64,000 nt of DNA, taken from Bacteroidales bacterium (GTDB lineage Bacteria; Bacteroidota; Bacteroidia; Bacteroidales; P3). Below, in pieces: positions 8,641 through 16,707 of the stretch. The stretch lies in the NCBI GenBank assembly GCA_017479705.1, contig JAFVCA010000043.1, positions 20,247 to 84,246 of the forward strand, in the 5' to 3' direction. The notes beneath the pieces are model-generated. The model saw only the letters and a program-made list of their open reading frames with translations. It ran no database searches and was not told where the DNA came from. The position numbers were made by a program, and so were the translations under genes. Each line of letters starts with the position of its first letter. Positions within the stretch are counted from its first letter, which is position 1.

Positions 8641-11600
8641 TCAACGGAGCACCACCACGCGGCGCACCGTGCAGCCCTCCACGGCCACAAGGTAGACACC
8701 CGTTGCGGGCATGGCAAATTGGCATGTGGCGGCGGCGCTGAGTGTGCTACAAACCGCGCGGCCAGTAATGTCGTAGATCTCCACCCTGCGGCCCGCGGCA
8801 CCGACAATACTTATCACACGGCCCGGAAGGGCTTTGATGCTCATGTCGGCCTCGGCCTCGCCGATGCCCTCAAGGGTCTGGAAGGTGGCTATGTAGGTGG
8901 CGTCGCCCGTCACCGTGATAGTGCGGGGGCTCGAGGTATTGTTGTCCTGCCATTGCAGGAATCGGTAGCCCGCAAAGGGGCGCGCCGTCAGCACCACCGA
9001 GGCCCCTTCGGGATAGGTGCCTCCGCCCTCAACCTCACCCATCGTCGGGTCGGCAGCGTAGGCCGTGATGGTATACGTCGGCACCTCATCCGCGGCAAAA
9101 TAGGCCGTATAGGTGGCATCCGTGGCCACTGTCACCGTCCGCACAGCCTCGTCCACGCCGTCCTGCCATTGCACAAAATGGTATCCTTCGTATGCTGTTG
9201 CCGTCAGCACCACCGAGGCCCCTTCGGGATAGGTGCCTCCGCCCGCAACCTCACCCATCGTCGGGTCGGCGGCGTAAGCCGTAATAGTATACGTCGGCAC
9301 CTCATCCGCAGCAAAATAGGCCGTATAGGTGGCATCCGTGTCCACCGTCACCGTCCGCACAGCATCGTTCATGCCGTCCTGCCATTGCACAAAATGGTAT
9401 CCTTCGTATGCTGTTGCCGTGATGGTTACCACTGTGCCCTGCGGGTAAGTCCCGCTGCCCGTCGCGGTGCCCATCGTGGTGTCGGAAGCGACGACCGTCA
9501 GCCTGTGCAAGTTGAAGGTGGTGTCAATTACCTCCACATCGTCAATCACCATCCAGTACACATCCGTACTGCCATGGTGACGGAAAGCCACATGCACAGT
9601 CTGCCCGGCATAGCTGCTCAAGTCCACACTCCGCCGCGTAAATTCCATCGTCGTCAGCGTGGTCTGGAACACCAGGGTGCTGTCCGTGAAGTCCGCCACC
9701 TCGCCACCCGTTGTGGAAACGTACACCATATAGTGCTCATCGTTAAAGCCCGAATCCAAAGCACCGTCATACCAGCTCAGCCTGTAGGCGTGCCCGGCTG
9801 CCAGCTGCATCGGAGGCGTCACCGCCCAATTGTCCGGCGTCAGCGGCCCCACATTGTAGATGAACGAGGCCGACCCCAATGCCATTGACCCTGTGTGCCC
9901 ATATCCACTCATCGATACCCATCCGTAGCCGTCAGCGTCCGCATCCGTCATCCGCCAACAGTCCATGTCCTCATTCTCTTCAAACCCCATCCTGTACGGG
10001 AACGTGTCCACCACACAGCGCATCACCCTCACCGAAATCGTGTCGCTCACCGTTCCGCTGCCCCATGGGACGGCCACCACCACGTTGTATGTGCCTGGTG
10101 TGCTCCACACCGCCGTGACCGTCACCCCTGTGTCCGTGGAGGGAGTGGCTCCCGTCAGTGTCCACAGGTATGTACCAGAAGGAGACCCCGACGCCGTAAA
10201 CGTTACGGGCTCGTTCACCTCGACCCTGTCGGGGCCGCTGATGGCAACCGTCGGTCTGCTGATGGTGGACATCACTGCCTTGATCAACCATGTGCCGTTC
10301 AGCGAGCCGCCCGAAGCCGTCGAAAGTGCGGACCATACATTGCTCAGATAAATCAAACTGCCGTTCGTGTCGCCCGCAAAGGCGCATGTCGCTGCCGGAT
10401 AAGCAATACCCGTGTTCGAGAACACCACCCACAGGGGCAGCGTGCTGTCAATTATCACAGGTGTCGACAACTGGCAGTTCTGCCAACTGCTGTCTGCTGC
10501 CGAGCCGAACGTATACGTCTGCGACGCAATCAATGTGGCAGCCGTCGTCGTCGACCCTTGGAACAGGTTCAGAGTATACGTGCCGCCACGGTACACGAAC
10601 AGCCGCACATCCGTCAGGCTGCGATAACCCGCCAGCGCTTCAGGCAGCAGCCTGATGCCCCACGACAGTGCTCCTCCGGCACCCATGGACATGGCGTAGC
10701 CCCCGTCTCCGCAATACGACAACGTGTCGCCTTCCGCCACATACCCGCCAACTCTCGACTCGAAAATACCCCTTATCATGAAACTATAGTTGTTCGAAAA
10801 GGTAGTAAAAGTGCTTCCAGCCAAACGCGAGTTGTTGTTTCCGGCATAGTAGGTCAAGGCAGCAGGATGGCTTGCGCTGCTGCTCAGCGTAATCCACAGC
10901 GACTCGCTGCCGTCCACGCTGACGGGTGTCCGCAACCTCAGTGTGCCCCAGCGGCCTTCGAGCGTTGCCGGGGCATTGAACGTCTGGGTGATCACCGCCG
11001 TTGTTGGCGATGTGGTGCCCTTGTACACCGTCAGTGTGTAGCTGCCGCTTGTGCTCACGTAAAGCTTTACTTTGGTCAGGTCGTGTCCGGGTGTCAGCAC
11101 CGAGGCAGGCAGTTTGATGCCCCAATACGTGGTGCCGGACGATGCGCCATAGCTTGTCAGGTAATGGTCGCCGCAATAACCCAGCGTGTCGCCTGTCAGT
11201 GGTTCGAAATTGGCCACAAAGCTATAGCTCCCGCCATTGGCGTAGAACCTGCGGGGATTGAACCTGTCCCCGTCGCTCCAACCCGCAAAGCGGCATCCCG
11301 GCTGCGCCGTGGCCGTGAGGGTCACAAGGCTGCTGTTCGTCCCTGTGTAGCTGCCGCCCCCCGTCACTGTGCCATAGAGGGCGTTGTTTGTCGAGACTGT
11401 CACGGTCGTCGTGTCGCCGAAATCAGGGTTGGGCTCAATCCCAATGACAGCCACATTCTTCAGGTTGAACATGTAGGTCGAGTTGCCGCCCGTACCGCCG
11501 CTTGCCGGGTTCAGTTGCCCGATGGCGTAGTAGCCGTCGCACCATCCGCCCCAGCCCCAGTTGAAATGGAACAGACCATTGGCATCGCAGCCGTCGCACA

Positions 11601-12642
11601 CAAAACCGTGTCCGGCAGTCGAATCCCGACCCGTATAGAGCATCGGACGGCCATTGGTCAACTCGCCCATCAGCAGTGCTCTCCACGCGGAATCCGAGAA
11701 ATCCTCAATGGCCACCTGGTGCAGTGTGCTTTTGTATTTGAAGTAGGTGCGCAGGGCATTGTCCGCCGCGGCTATGGCCGGATTGCCATTGCTGTAGGTG
11801 GCAGCCGAACTGCCCCCCGACATCGCCAACCCATAGTTCATCTCTACGGCCACTCCCACATGGCGCATCAGCGTCGCCACGGCGTTCACCTGGACGCTGC
11901 TGCTCCCGGAAGTCAACTGCGAAGGCATATTGTTCCAATCGTATGTTGTGGCGCCAAAGTCGGCACTCTGTGACCCATATATGGAAAGCGTATAAGAGTG
12001 CGACCCATAGCCCGTTGCGGGATGATTCCAGAACTTCATTATCTGTGCCGTGGCCGTAGCCACGCATCCCGTCACGGTAAACGAGCCAAGCACATGAAGG
12101 GGGCACATGTTGTTATAATAGGGGCTTTGGTCCCAAGTGGTGCTCAGCAGCGGCAGGACCGCCGTATTCTGCGGCCCCTCGGTATAGCGGCCGGAGAGCA
12201 GCTCTTGCCATGCCCGGCGCACAGCGTCGTGCGTGGAGCCGCCGGCAGCCATCAGTGGCGACCCGTCTGCAAGCCGCCGCCAGTGGGCTATCTGGCTCTC
12301 GCAATCGTCCAGCCACTCCTTCACATTCGGAGGCATCTGTTCGGCGACAAACCGGGCCGTGGTCGAATAGCCTACAATGGGCAGCACACAATCGTCCGCC
12401 GAGACTATCACAAACCCCTCCCCTGCCTCACCGGCAAAGATGTAGAAGTTGCGATAGTCCGTTATGCCGGTGATGTCAACCAGTTTCACTTCTCCGGCTC
12501 CTTTGGCACCGAGGAGATTCGATGCCGCCTTCCTGGCCGTCTCCACGCCAACGGGCGCCGCCGTGGCAGTGGCGCACACACACATTGCCGCCACAACCGA
12601 CAGCACAATCATTGTTTTCTTAACCGATAATAATACTTTCAT
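8641..12642 (-). CDS. C10 (streptopain-like) cysteine protease with adhesin, PKD and InlB-type repeats, T9SS type A tail
   Basis: 1333-aa secreted protease. Signal peptide at residues 1-29; a Spi-type propeptide follows; catalytic Cys193 lies in VTGCVATATAQIMKFW and His345 in STAGHGFVCDGCD, followed by the typical FHFNWGWGGWCDGYY. Then: an InlB B-type repeat (about 410-480), two related 'GYCGDHYL / SYCGDGGYA' beta modules (about 485-790), a PKD domain (about 800-880), a cleaved-adhesin (choice-of-anchor J) domain (about 895-1065), three 72-aa InlB-type repeats (about 1070-1270) and a T9SS C-terminal sorting domain ending VYLVAVEGCTVRRVVVLR. It should be exported through SecYEG, then T9SS, to the cell surface. 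Family members include Prevotella/Porphyromonas proteases (e.g. interpain, PrtT). Catalytic residues are intact. Confidence 0.9.
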   Translation of the reverse strand: MKVLLSVKKTMIVLSVVAAMCVCATATAAPVGVETARKAASNLLGAKGAGEVKLVDITGITDYRNFYIFAGEAGEGFVIVSADDCVLPIVGYSTTARFVAEQMPPNVKEWLDDCESQIAHWRRLADGSPLMAAGGSTHDAVRRAWQELLSGRYTEGPQNTAVLPLLSTTWDQSPYYNNMCPLHVLGSFTVTGCVATATAQIMKFWNHPATGYGSHSYTLSIYGSQSADFGATTYDWNNMPSQLTSGSSSVQVNAVATLMRHVGVAVEMNYGLAMSGGSSAATYSNGNPAIAAADNALRTYFKYKSTLHQVAIEDFSDSAWRALLMGELTNGRPMLYTGRDSTAGHGFVCDGCDANGLFHFNWGWGGWCDGYYAIGQLNPASGGTGGNSTYMFNLKNVAVIGIEPNPDFGDTTTVTVSTNNALYGTVTGGGSYTGTNSSLVTLTATAQPGCRFAGWSDGDRFNPRRFYANGGSYSFVANFEPLTGDTLGYCGDHYLTSYGASSGTTYWGIKLPASVLTPGHDLTKVKLYVSTSGSYTLTVYKGTTSPTTAVITQTFNAPATLEGRWGTLRLRTPVSVDGSESLWITLSSSASHPAALTYYAGNNNSRLAGSTFTTFSNNYSFMIRGIFESRVGGYVAEGDTLSYCGDGGYAMSMGAGGALSWGIRLLPEALAGYRSLTDVRLFVYRGGTYTLNLFQGSTTTAATLIASQTYTFGSAADSSWQNCQLSTPVIIDSTLPLWVVFSNTGIAYPAATCAFAGDTNGSLIYLSNVWSALSTASGGSLNGTWLIKAVMSTISRPTVAISGPDRVEVNEPVTFTASGSPSGTYLWTLTGATPSTDTGVTVTAVWSTPGTYNVVVAVPWGSGTVSDTISVRVMRCVVDTFPYRMGFEENEDMDCWRMTDADADGYGWVSMSGYGHTGSMALGSASFIYNVGPLTPDNWAVTPPMQLAAGHAYRLSWYDGALDSGFNDEHYMVYVSTTGGEVADFTDSTLVFQTTLTTMEFTRRSVDLSSYAGQTVHVAFRHHGSTDVYWMVIDDVEVIDTTFNLHRLTVVASDTTMGTATGSGTYPQGTVVTITATAYEGYHFVQWQDGMNDAVRTVTVDTDATYTAYFAADEVPTYTITAYAADPTMGEVAGGGTYPEGASVVLTATAYEGYHFVQWQDGVDEAVRTVTVATDATYTAYFAADEVPTYTITAYAADPTMGEVEGGGTYPEGASVVLTARPFAGYRFLQWQDNNTSSPRTITVTGDATYIATFQTLEGIGEAEADMSIKALPGRVISIVGAAGRRVEIYDITGRAVCSTLSAAATCQFAMPATGVYLVAVEGCTVRRVVVLR
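8987..9418 (-). repeat. Two near-identical 216-bp tandem repeats inside the C10 protease gene
   Basis: Copies 8987-9202 and 9203-9418 are almost identical at the DNA level and encode the 72-aa InlB-type repeat; a more diverged third unit follows to about 9500. Synonymous sites are also largely conserved, pointing to recent duplication or gene conversion. Confidence 0.9.
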
Positions 12643-12677
12643 ATTCTGAGAATGTGTTAATTCGTTAATGTGTTAAT

Positions 12678-12732
12678 GTGTGAGTCGTGTTTCACTTTTT
12701 AATTTTCACTTTTCAATTTTCACTTTTAAATT
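12678..12732. repeat. AT-rich spacer with dispersed core GTGTGAGTCGTGTTTCA (copy 1)
   Basis: The core at 12678-12694 is followed by alternating TTTTCA-type words. The same core is at 21808-21824, and 16 bases of it are inverted at 18923-18938; a weaker relative is at 19068-19130. All are spacers between genes. Confidence 0.7.
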
Positions 12733-12754
12733 AATACCTGCGGAGGTTCTCCGC
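12733..12754 (-). terminator. Hairpin after the IgGFc-binding-like gene, identical to 15396-15417
   Basis: Leftward transcript forms GCGGAG-AAC-CTCCGC followed by an AT-rich tail, 7 bases past the stop. The same 22 bases occur at 15396-15417, inside the 3' end of the HExxH gene. Confidence 0.55.
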
Positions 12755-12760
12755 CAATTT

Positions 12761-15304
12761 TCACCTTATCAGTGTCACGGTGCCTGTGAGGGTTTTGTAG
12801 GCCGCGTCGTGGGTGTCCATGTAGCGGATGTAGTAGACGTATGTGCCCTGCGGGGCTGGCGTGCCGCCTGTCGGCGAGTCTCCTTTGCCGCTCTTGACAG
12901 TTCCGTCCCAATGGCCTGTCAGGCCGTCGAACTGCGCCACCCGCACCCCTCGGCGGTCAAACACCGTCACCTCGGCTTGCAGGATGTGGCGGCTGCACCT
13001 CAGGGCAAAGCGGTTGTTGGGCTCGCTGTTGGGGGTGAAGACGTTCGGTGCTATCACCCAGGTGCTGTCAATGGGGCGTTCGCCCCAGTAGGGGATGGCT
13101 ATGAGGGTGTAGTATATGATGCTGTCGCAGGTGTCGCCGATGTGGAAGCGGATGGGCGTGTCGTGCTGCTCGGTGCTGAAGGTGATGTCGTTGTAGGTGA
13201 CGGGCATGTCGTCCGTGGAGACGGTGTCGTAGACATAGCGGCAGTGCGGACAGGTGACGAAGTCTATCCGCCACAGGGTGTCGCAGCTGCCCGAAGGCCA
13301 AGAGGTGGTGATTTCATACTGCCCCGTCTGTTCCAGCTCATGGTTGCGGAAAGTGTAGCTTCCCTCGCACAAGAAGATGGAGAGCGATGTGTCCACATCG
13401 CCGCGGACGTCGAGGGTGATGGAGAGGGTGTCCGGCTTCCGGGTGAGGCATCCCTCGTACTGGTATTTGAACACAGCGCGGACGGTGACAATTCCCGTCT
13501 GGTAGAAGGTGTGCTGCAACGGCTGCTGGAAACCCTCGTCGTCATGGCCGAAGGCCGCCGTGGTGCCATCGCCGAAGTCCCACAGCAGACTGTCGCACGG
13601 GCGGCGGTTGGTGGCCTGGAACTCCACCGGGTCGTGCACACACCACAGCGTGTCCGCCGTCAGCGAGTCCGCTGGCTGCCCGTTCACCATGAGTCGCGTC
13701 CCGCCGGGCTGCACATGGGGCAGGGCAACAAAATAGCTTGAGGGTGAACTCATGTAAGCCAAGAATGGGGATCTTGCTCGGTTGAGGATATGATGTGCGC
13801 CACCCGTGCAGAAATTGCTTGAAGGGCCGAAATGAGCATAGCTGTAAGGCGTTCCCTCGACGGGCGTGAAATAAGAGTATATTTGGCGGTAGTCCATATA
13901 GAACGAATGTATGTCGGCTGTGCGGGCAAAGATGTGCAAATCGGAGGGAAGGAATCTAATGTTCTCGTCCGGATCCACATCGTTGATTGGGCCGTGGTTC
14001 ACCTGCCCCCAATGCCACCACCGTGTGGGGACAAGAGTAGTGATGTCGGTCCCCATCCTCTTTGCTATCACGGGGTGATCCGAGGTGATATAGTAGGGTC
14101 CCTCATCCCCATCGGTCTCCCACCAGTCCGTATGTCCGGGAGCAATGGTCAGCGTGTGCGAGGGGCCTAATGCGGTAGAGGCATCGCGGATGGTGACGTG
14201 CGTCTCCTCATCGAGGGCTGTGAAACGCATATACTTCCCCACATTGGGCACCAAGTACTCCTGTCCGGCAAAAAAAGTAGGCACCGACTGCTCCATCTTG
14301 AATCCATGGTGATACTCCCCTCTGATGCCCGTGCCGCCCGTGCCGGAACTCTCGAAGACCGCAATGCGCTTGCAGTCCCGCGCCTTGATGCGGGTGCCCG
14401 CAAGGTCCACAGCAAAAGTGTCGCGGCTCACCGTGTCGCCAAGAAAAGAGTGACGCACCATAGGCACACTATTCACCCAAGGGGCGTTGATTCCGGTGTT
14501 GAAGCGGTAATAGATGGCCAGGTCGGGGTAATACTTCTCTGGCGGCTCCCCCGCGCTGAGGTGGAACAGCTGGCCCCGCCGCAGGGTGACCGTCAGCGTG
14601 TCGCCCGGCGGACGGTTCAGCCAGTCCCAGTCCGTGGGGATGATGTCCACCACCGTGCTGTCCTCCGTGGCCACAATGTCTATCGACGACATGTGCGAAA
14701 GGAAGTCGGGAATGCCAGGAAAGTGGATTGTTTCAGCTACATCATTGCCGATGTGATGGTTCACAATGGGAGGCTGAGCGATATACTCGTCACGCAGCAT
14801 CTCCGTAGGCAATATACTGCATGCCGACTCCTTGTTGCCGCAAATAAAAACGAACAGAGAAATCGTGTCCGTGCTCGTCACGTGGAAGCCGCGGGGTTGC
14901 GGCAAGTCGCCCGGCACACCCGTATAGTCCACCTGCGGCTCATGCGGATAAGGGGGATAGTCCCCCATAATGATATACTGGTAAGGCACCGTGTCGATAA
15001 TCCTTGTGTATAAGATGTTCAGCTGGGAATAATTGTTCTCCGCTCTTGAAAGCCTCCTGCCTATCACATGGAACGTCTGCGAAACGTCGAGATTCTCGTT
15101 AGTGATGGTCACGTCGCAGTCCCGTTCACTTACAACATAGAGGCGTGAAAAATTGGGCGACATTCCACGCAGCGTCCGCGGAAAGCAGACCCAGAAGTCC
15201 GTCCCCTGCGCCGCATATTGCACCCCTCGACGACTCAATGGGTCTTCGTCCTGCCCCATCAACACCAAGGGCAACAGCAATAAGGGTAGCAGCCAGCGGG
15301 CCAT
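12761..15304 (-). CDS. IgGFc-binding-like surface protein with PKD domain and T9SS type B tail
   Basis: 847-aa secreted protein. A signal peptide (MARWLLPLLLLPLVLMGQ) is followed by a long region resembling the N-terminal domain of IgGFc-binding/'IgGFc_binding' proteins (about residues 30-500: QGTDFWVCFPRTL, then repeated beta segments such as IAVFESSGTGGTGIRGEYHH). A PKD-like domain carries LLWDFGDGTTAAFGH (about 565-620). The last 90 residues are a gliding-motility-associated type B sorting domain (IAPNVFTPNSEPNNRF, VFDRRGVRVAQFDG, APQGTYVYYIRY). Expected at the cell surface or secreted via T9SS. Function unknown; adhesion is a guess from domain content. Confidence 0.82.
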   Translation of the reverse strand: MARWLLPLLLLPLVLMGQDEDPLSRRGVQYAAQGTDFWVCFPRTLRGMSPNFSRLYVVSERDCDVTITNENLDVSQTFHVIGRRLSRAENNYSQLNILYTRIIDTVPYQYIIMGDYPPYPHEPQVDYTGVPGDLPQPRGFHVTSTDTISLFVFICGNKESACSILPTEMLRDEYIAQPPIVNHHIGNDVAETIHFPGIPDFLSHMSSIDIVATEDSTVVDIIPTDWDWLNRPPGDTLTVTLRRGQLFHLSAGEPPEKYYPDLAIYYRFNTGINAPWVNSVPMVRHSFLGDTVSRDTFAVDLAGTRIKARDCKRIAVFESSGTGGTGIRGEYHHGFKMEQSVPTFFAGQEYLVPNVGKYMRFTALDEETHVTIRDASTALGPSHTLTIAPGHTDWWETDGDEGPYYITSDHPVIAKRMGTDITTLVPTRWWHWGQVNHGPINDVDPDENIRFLPSDLHIFARTADIHSFYMDYRQIYSYFTPVEGTPYSYAHFGPSSNFCTGGAHHILNRARSPFLAYMSSPSSYFVALPHVQPGGTRLMVNGQPADSLTADTLWCVHDPVEFQATNRRPCDSLLWDFGDGTTAAFGHDDEGFQQPLQHTFYQTGIVTVRAVFKYQYEGCLTRKPDTLSITLDVRGDVDTSLSIFLCEGSYTFRNHELEQTGQYEITTSWPSGSCDTLWRIDFVTCPHCRYVYDTVSTDDMPVTYNDITFSTEQHDTPIRFHIGDTCDSIIYYTLIAIPYWGERPIDSTWVIAPNVFTPNSEPNNRFALRCSRHILQAEVTVFDRRGVRVAQFDGLTGHWDGTVKSGKGDSPTGGTPAPQGTYVYYIRYMDTHDAAYKTLTGTVTLIR

Positions 15305-15384
15305 TCGACTATACGTAAATAATCTTTATTAACGCGAAAAACACGGTTTTATTGTAAGGCGAATGAAATAGAATTGAAAAAAAA

Positions 15385-16155
15385 TCACGAATCGAAATAC
15401 CTGCGGAGGTTCTCCGCTTTTACTTCGAAATACCGTCTGCCAAGGCGGTCGGCACGGCGTTCTGGCCAGAAAGTCTCGTGGCGGTGTCCCGTCCCCCGAA
15501 CCAAGGCAAGGGCCTGGCTCACCACGCTGGGCACTCCCACCACAGGCAGATACAGCCACCCCCACAACTGGCTGTCCACAGTGTGGCCGTACTCGTGCCT
15601 CATCATGTTGTCCGCCCCGCGGCGCGCATAGTCTTCAAAATCCAAGCCCTCCCGCAACGTGTGGCGGCGCGGTGCCCACACATGGACAAAACAGCCTGTC
15701 GACATGCCCGCGCAGGTATGCGGGTCCCGGTGCCGGCTGACGATGAATGTGACGCCGTCCAACGTTGCCACAAACTTCACCCTGCCGGCAGCCACCCGCC
15801 ATTGTGCCAACTGATAGCCGACGAACAATTGCGGCAGCTCCCACCCGAACCGGGTCGAGGCCTGGGCCAAGGTGCGCAGCCCTTTGCTGCCGTCGCTTCG
15901 CGGAGAGCAGAAGCGGTAGCGGCCCGCAAAGACCCTCCAGGCCTGAGCCGGATGGAGAGCCATGGCCACGCAGGTGGCCGCCACCATCAAGCCCTTTCCG
16001 CCAAGGAAAACCCATCCCGCCACGCTCCAGAACGTGCCACCGTCCCGCAGCATGAGCAGAGCCGCAGCCCACGTGGCCACAACCCACGCCGCTGCAACCA
16101 CGCTGCCCAACAGCCGCAGCCCACGGCTTTTCCTATCATCAAAACGTTGCGTCAT
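15385..16155 (-). CDS. Membrane-associated protein with HExxH motif (putative zinc peptidase)
   Basis: 256 aa from ATG at 16155 (a GTG at 16206 would add 17 residues). Two N-terminal membrane segments (about residues 15-40 and 48-68) precede a soluble part with MMRHEYGHTVDSQLWG, an HExxH motif, then a hydrophobic LYLPVVGVPSVVSQ stretch and a conserved-looking WPERRADRLGRRYF end where the third ligand could lie. This arrangement is common in small Bacteroidota proteins of unknown function. The last codons (AENLRR) are formed by the 22-base hairpin sequence shared with 12733-12754. Confidence 0.6.
   Translation of the reverse strand: MTQRFDDRKSRGLRLLGSVVAAAWVVATWAAALLMLRDGGTFWSVAGWVFLGGKGLMVAATCVAMALHPAQAWRVFAGRYRFCSPRSDGSKGLRTLAQASTRFGWELPQLFVGYQLAQWRVAAGRVKFVATLDGVTFIVSRHRDPHTCAGMSTGCFVHVWAPRRHTLREGLDFEDYARRGADNMMRHEYGHTVDSQLWGWLYLPVVGVPSVVSQALALVRGTGHRHETFWPERRADRLGRRYFEVKAENLRRYFDS
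15396..15417. repeat. Second copy of 22-base hairpin sequence
   Basis: Identical over 22 bases to 12733-12754. Here it is inside the coding end of the HExxH gene rather than after the stop. Confidence 0.8.
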
Positions 16156-16335
16156 AACACGCCATTCTAAACGGGAAATATCTCCGTTTATTGCATCCCC
16201 TGTCACATTGAATCGCCACCCCGGGGCGATTTGTTCTTGGCTAATAGACTTGAAGGGCCGTTTCTTAAATTTTAATTATCGACTTTTAATTATACTTAAA
16301 AATTTTCCTCGCTCCAAACTCGTTCGTACAATTGC

Positions 16336-16384
16336 CGTTCAACGCTCCTTCAATATTGAATCAATATAGAAGGAGCGTTGAACG
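16336..16384. repeat. 49-base palindromic repeat, copy 2
   Basis: 24-base arms with a single mismatch (arm position 17) around one central base. Lies between divergent genes, so it is not positioned as a terminator. Both this copy and copy 1 are followed by a GATT word. The rest of 16156-16707 holds no gene; an AT-rich stretch precedes the cytolysin promoter. Confidence 0.9.
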
Positions 16385-16594
16385 GGGATTCTAAGAACGG
16401 CTGACGAACGGCGGCAGATGATTCTAATAACAATATAAACAGGCCTTTAATTGTAGCTGAACAACGCTTGATAGGGCTATTTACGCCTTGCAACAGCGAT
16501 TGAATAATGTTAAATTATCATACCTAAGCATTTTCAAGACAAGTGTTTATGTTTTCTTTTCTAAATTTTTTCCCCGTATATTGAAAAATATACG

Positions 16595-16602
16595 TATCTT
16601 TG
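16595..16602 (+). promoter_or_regulatory. Promoter -7 box of the cytolysin-like gene
   Basis: TATCTTTG at 16595-16602, preceded by a T-rich run (16566-16571) rather than a clean TTTG. Predicted start near 16609, giving a leader of about 100 bases. Confidence 0.6.
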
Positions 16603-16707
16603 CATCGTGGTTTAAGAAGAGACTGATTGTTATTTAATTTAGAAGGAATACATACACGATAAATTCAAAAAACCTCGCAATAGTATTAAGGTTAATTGCA
16701 CATCACT

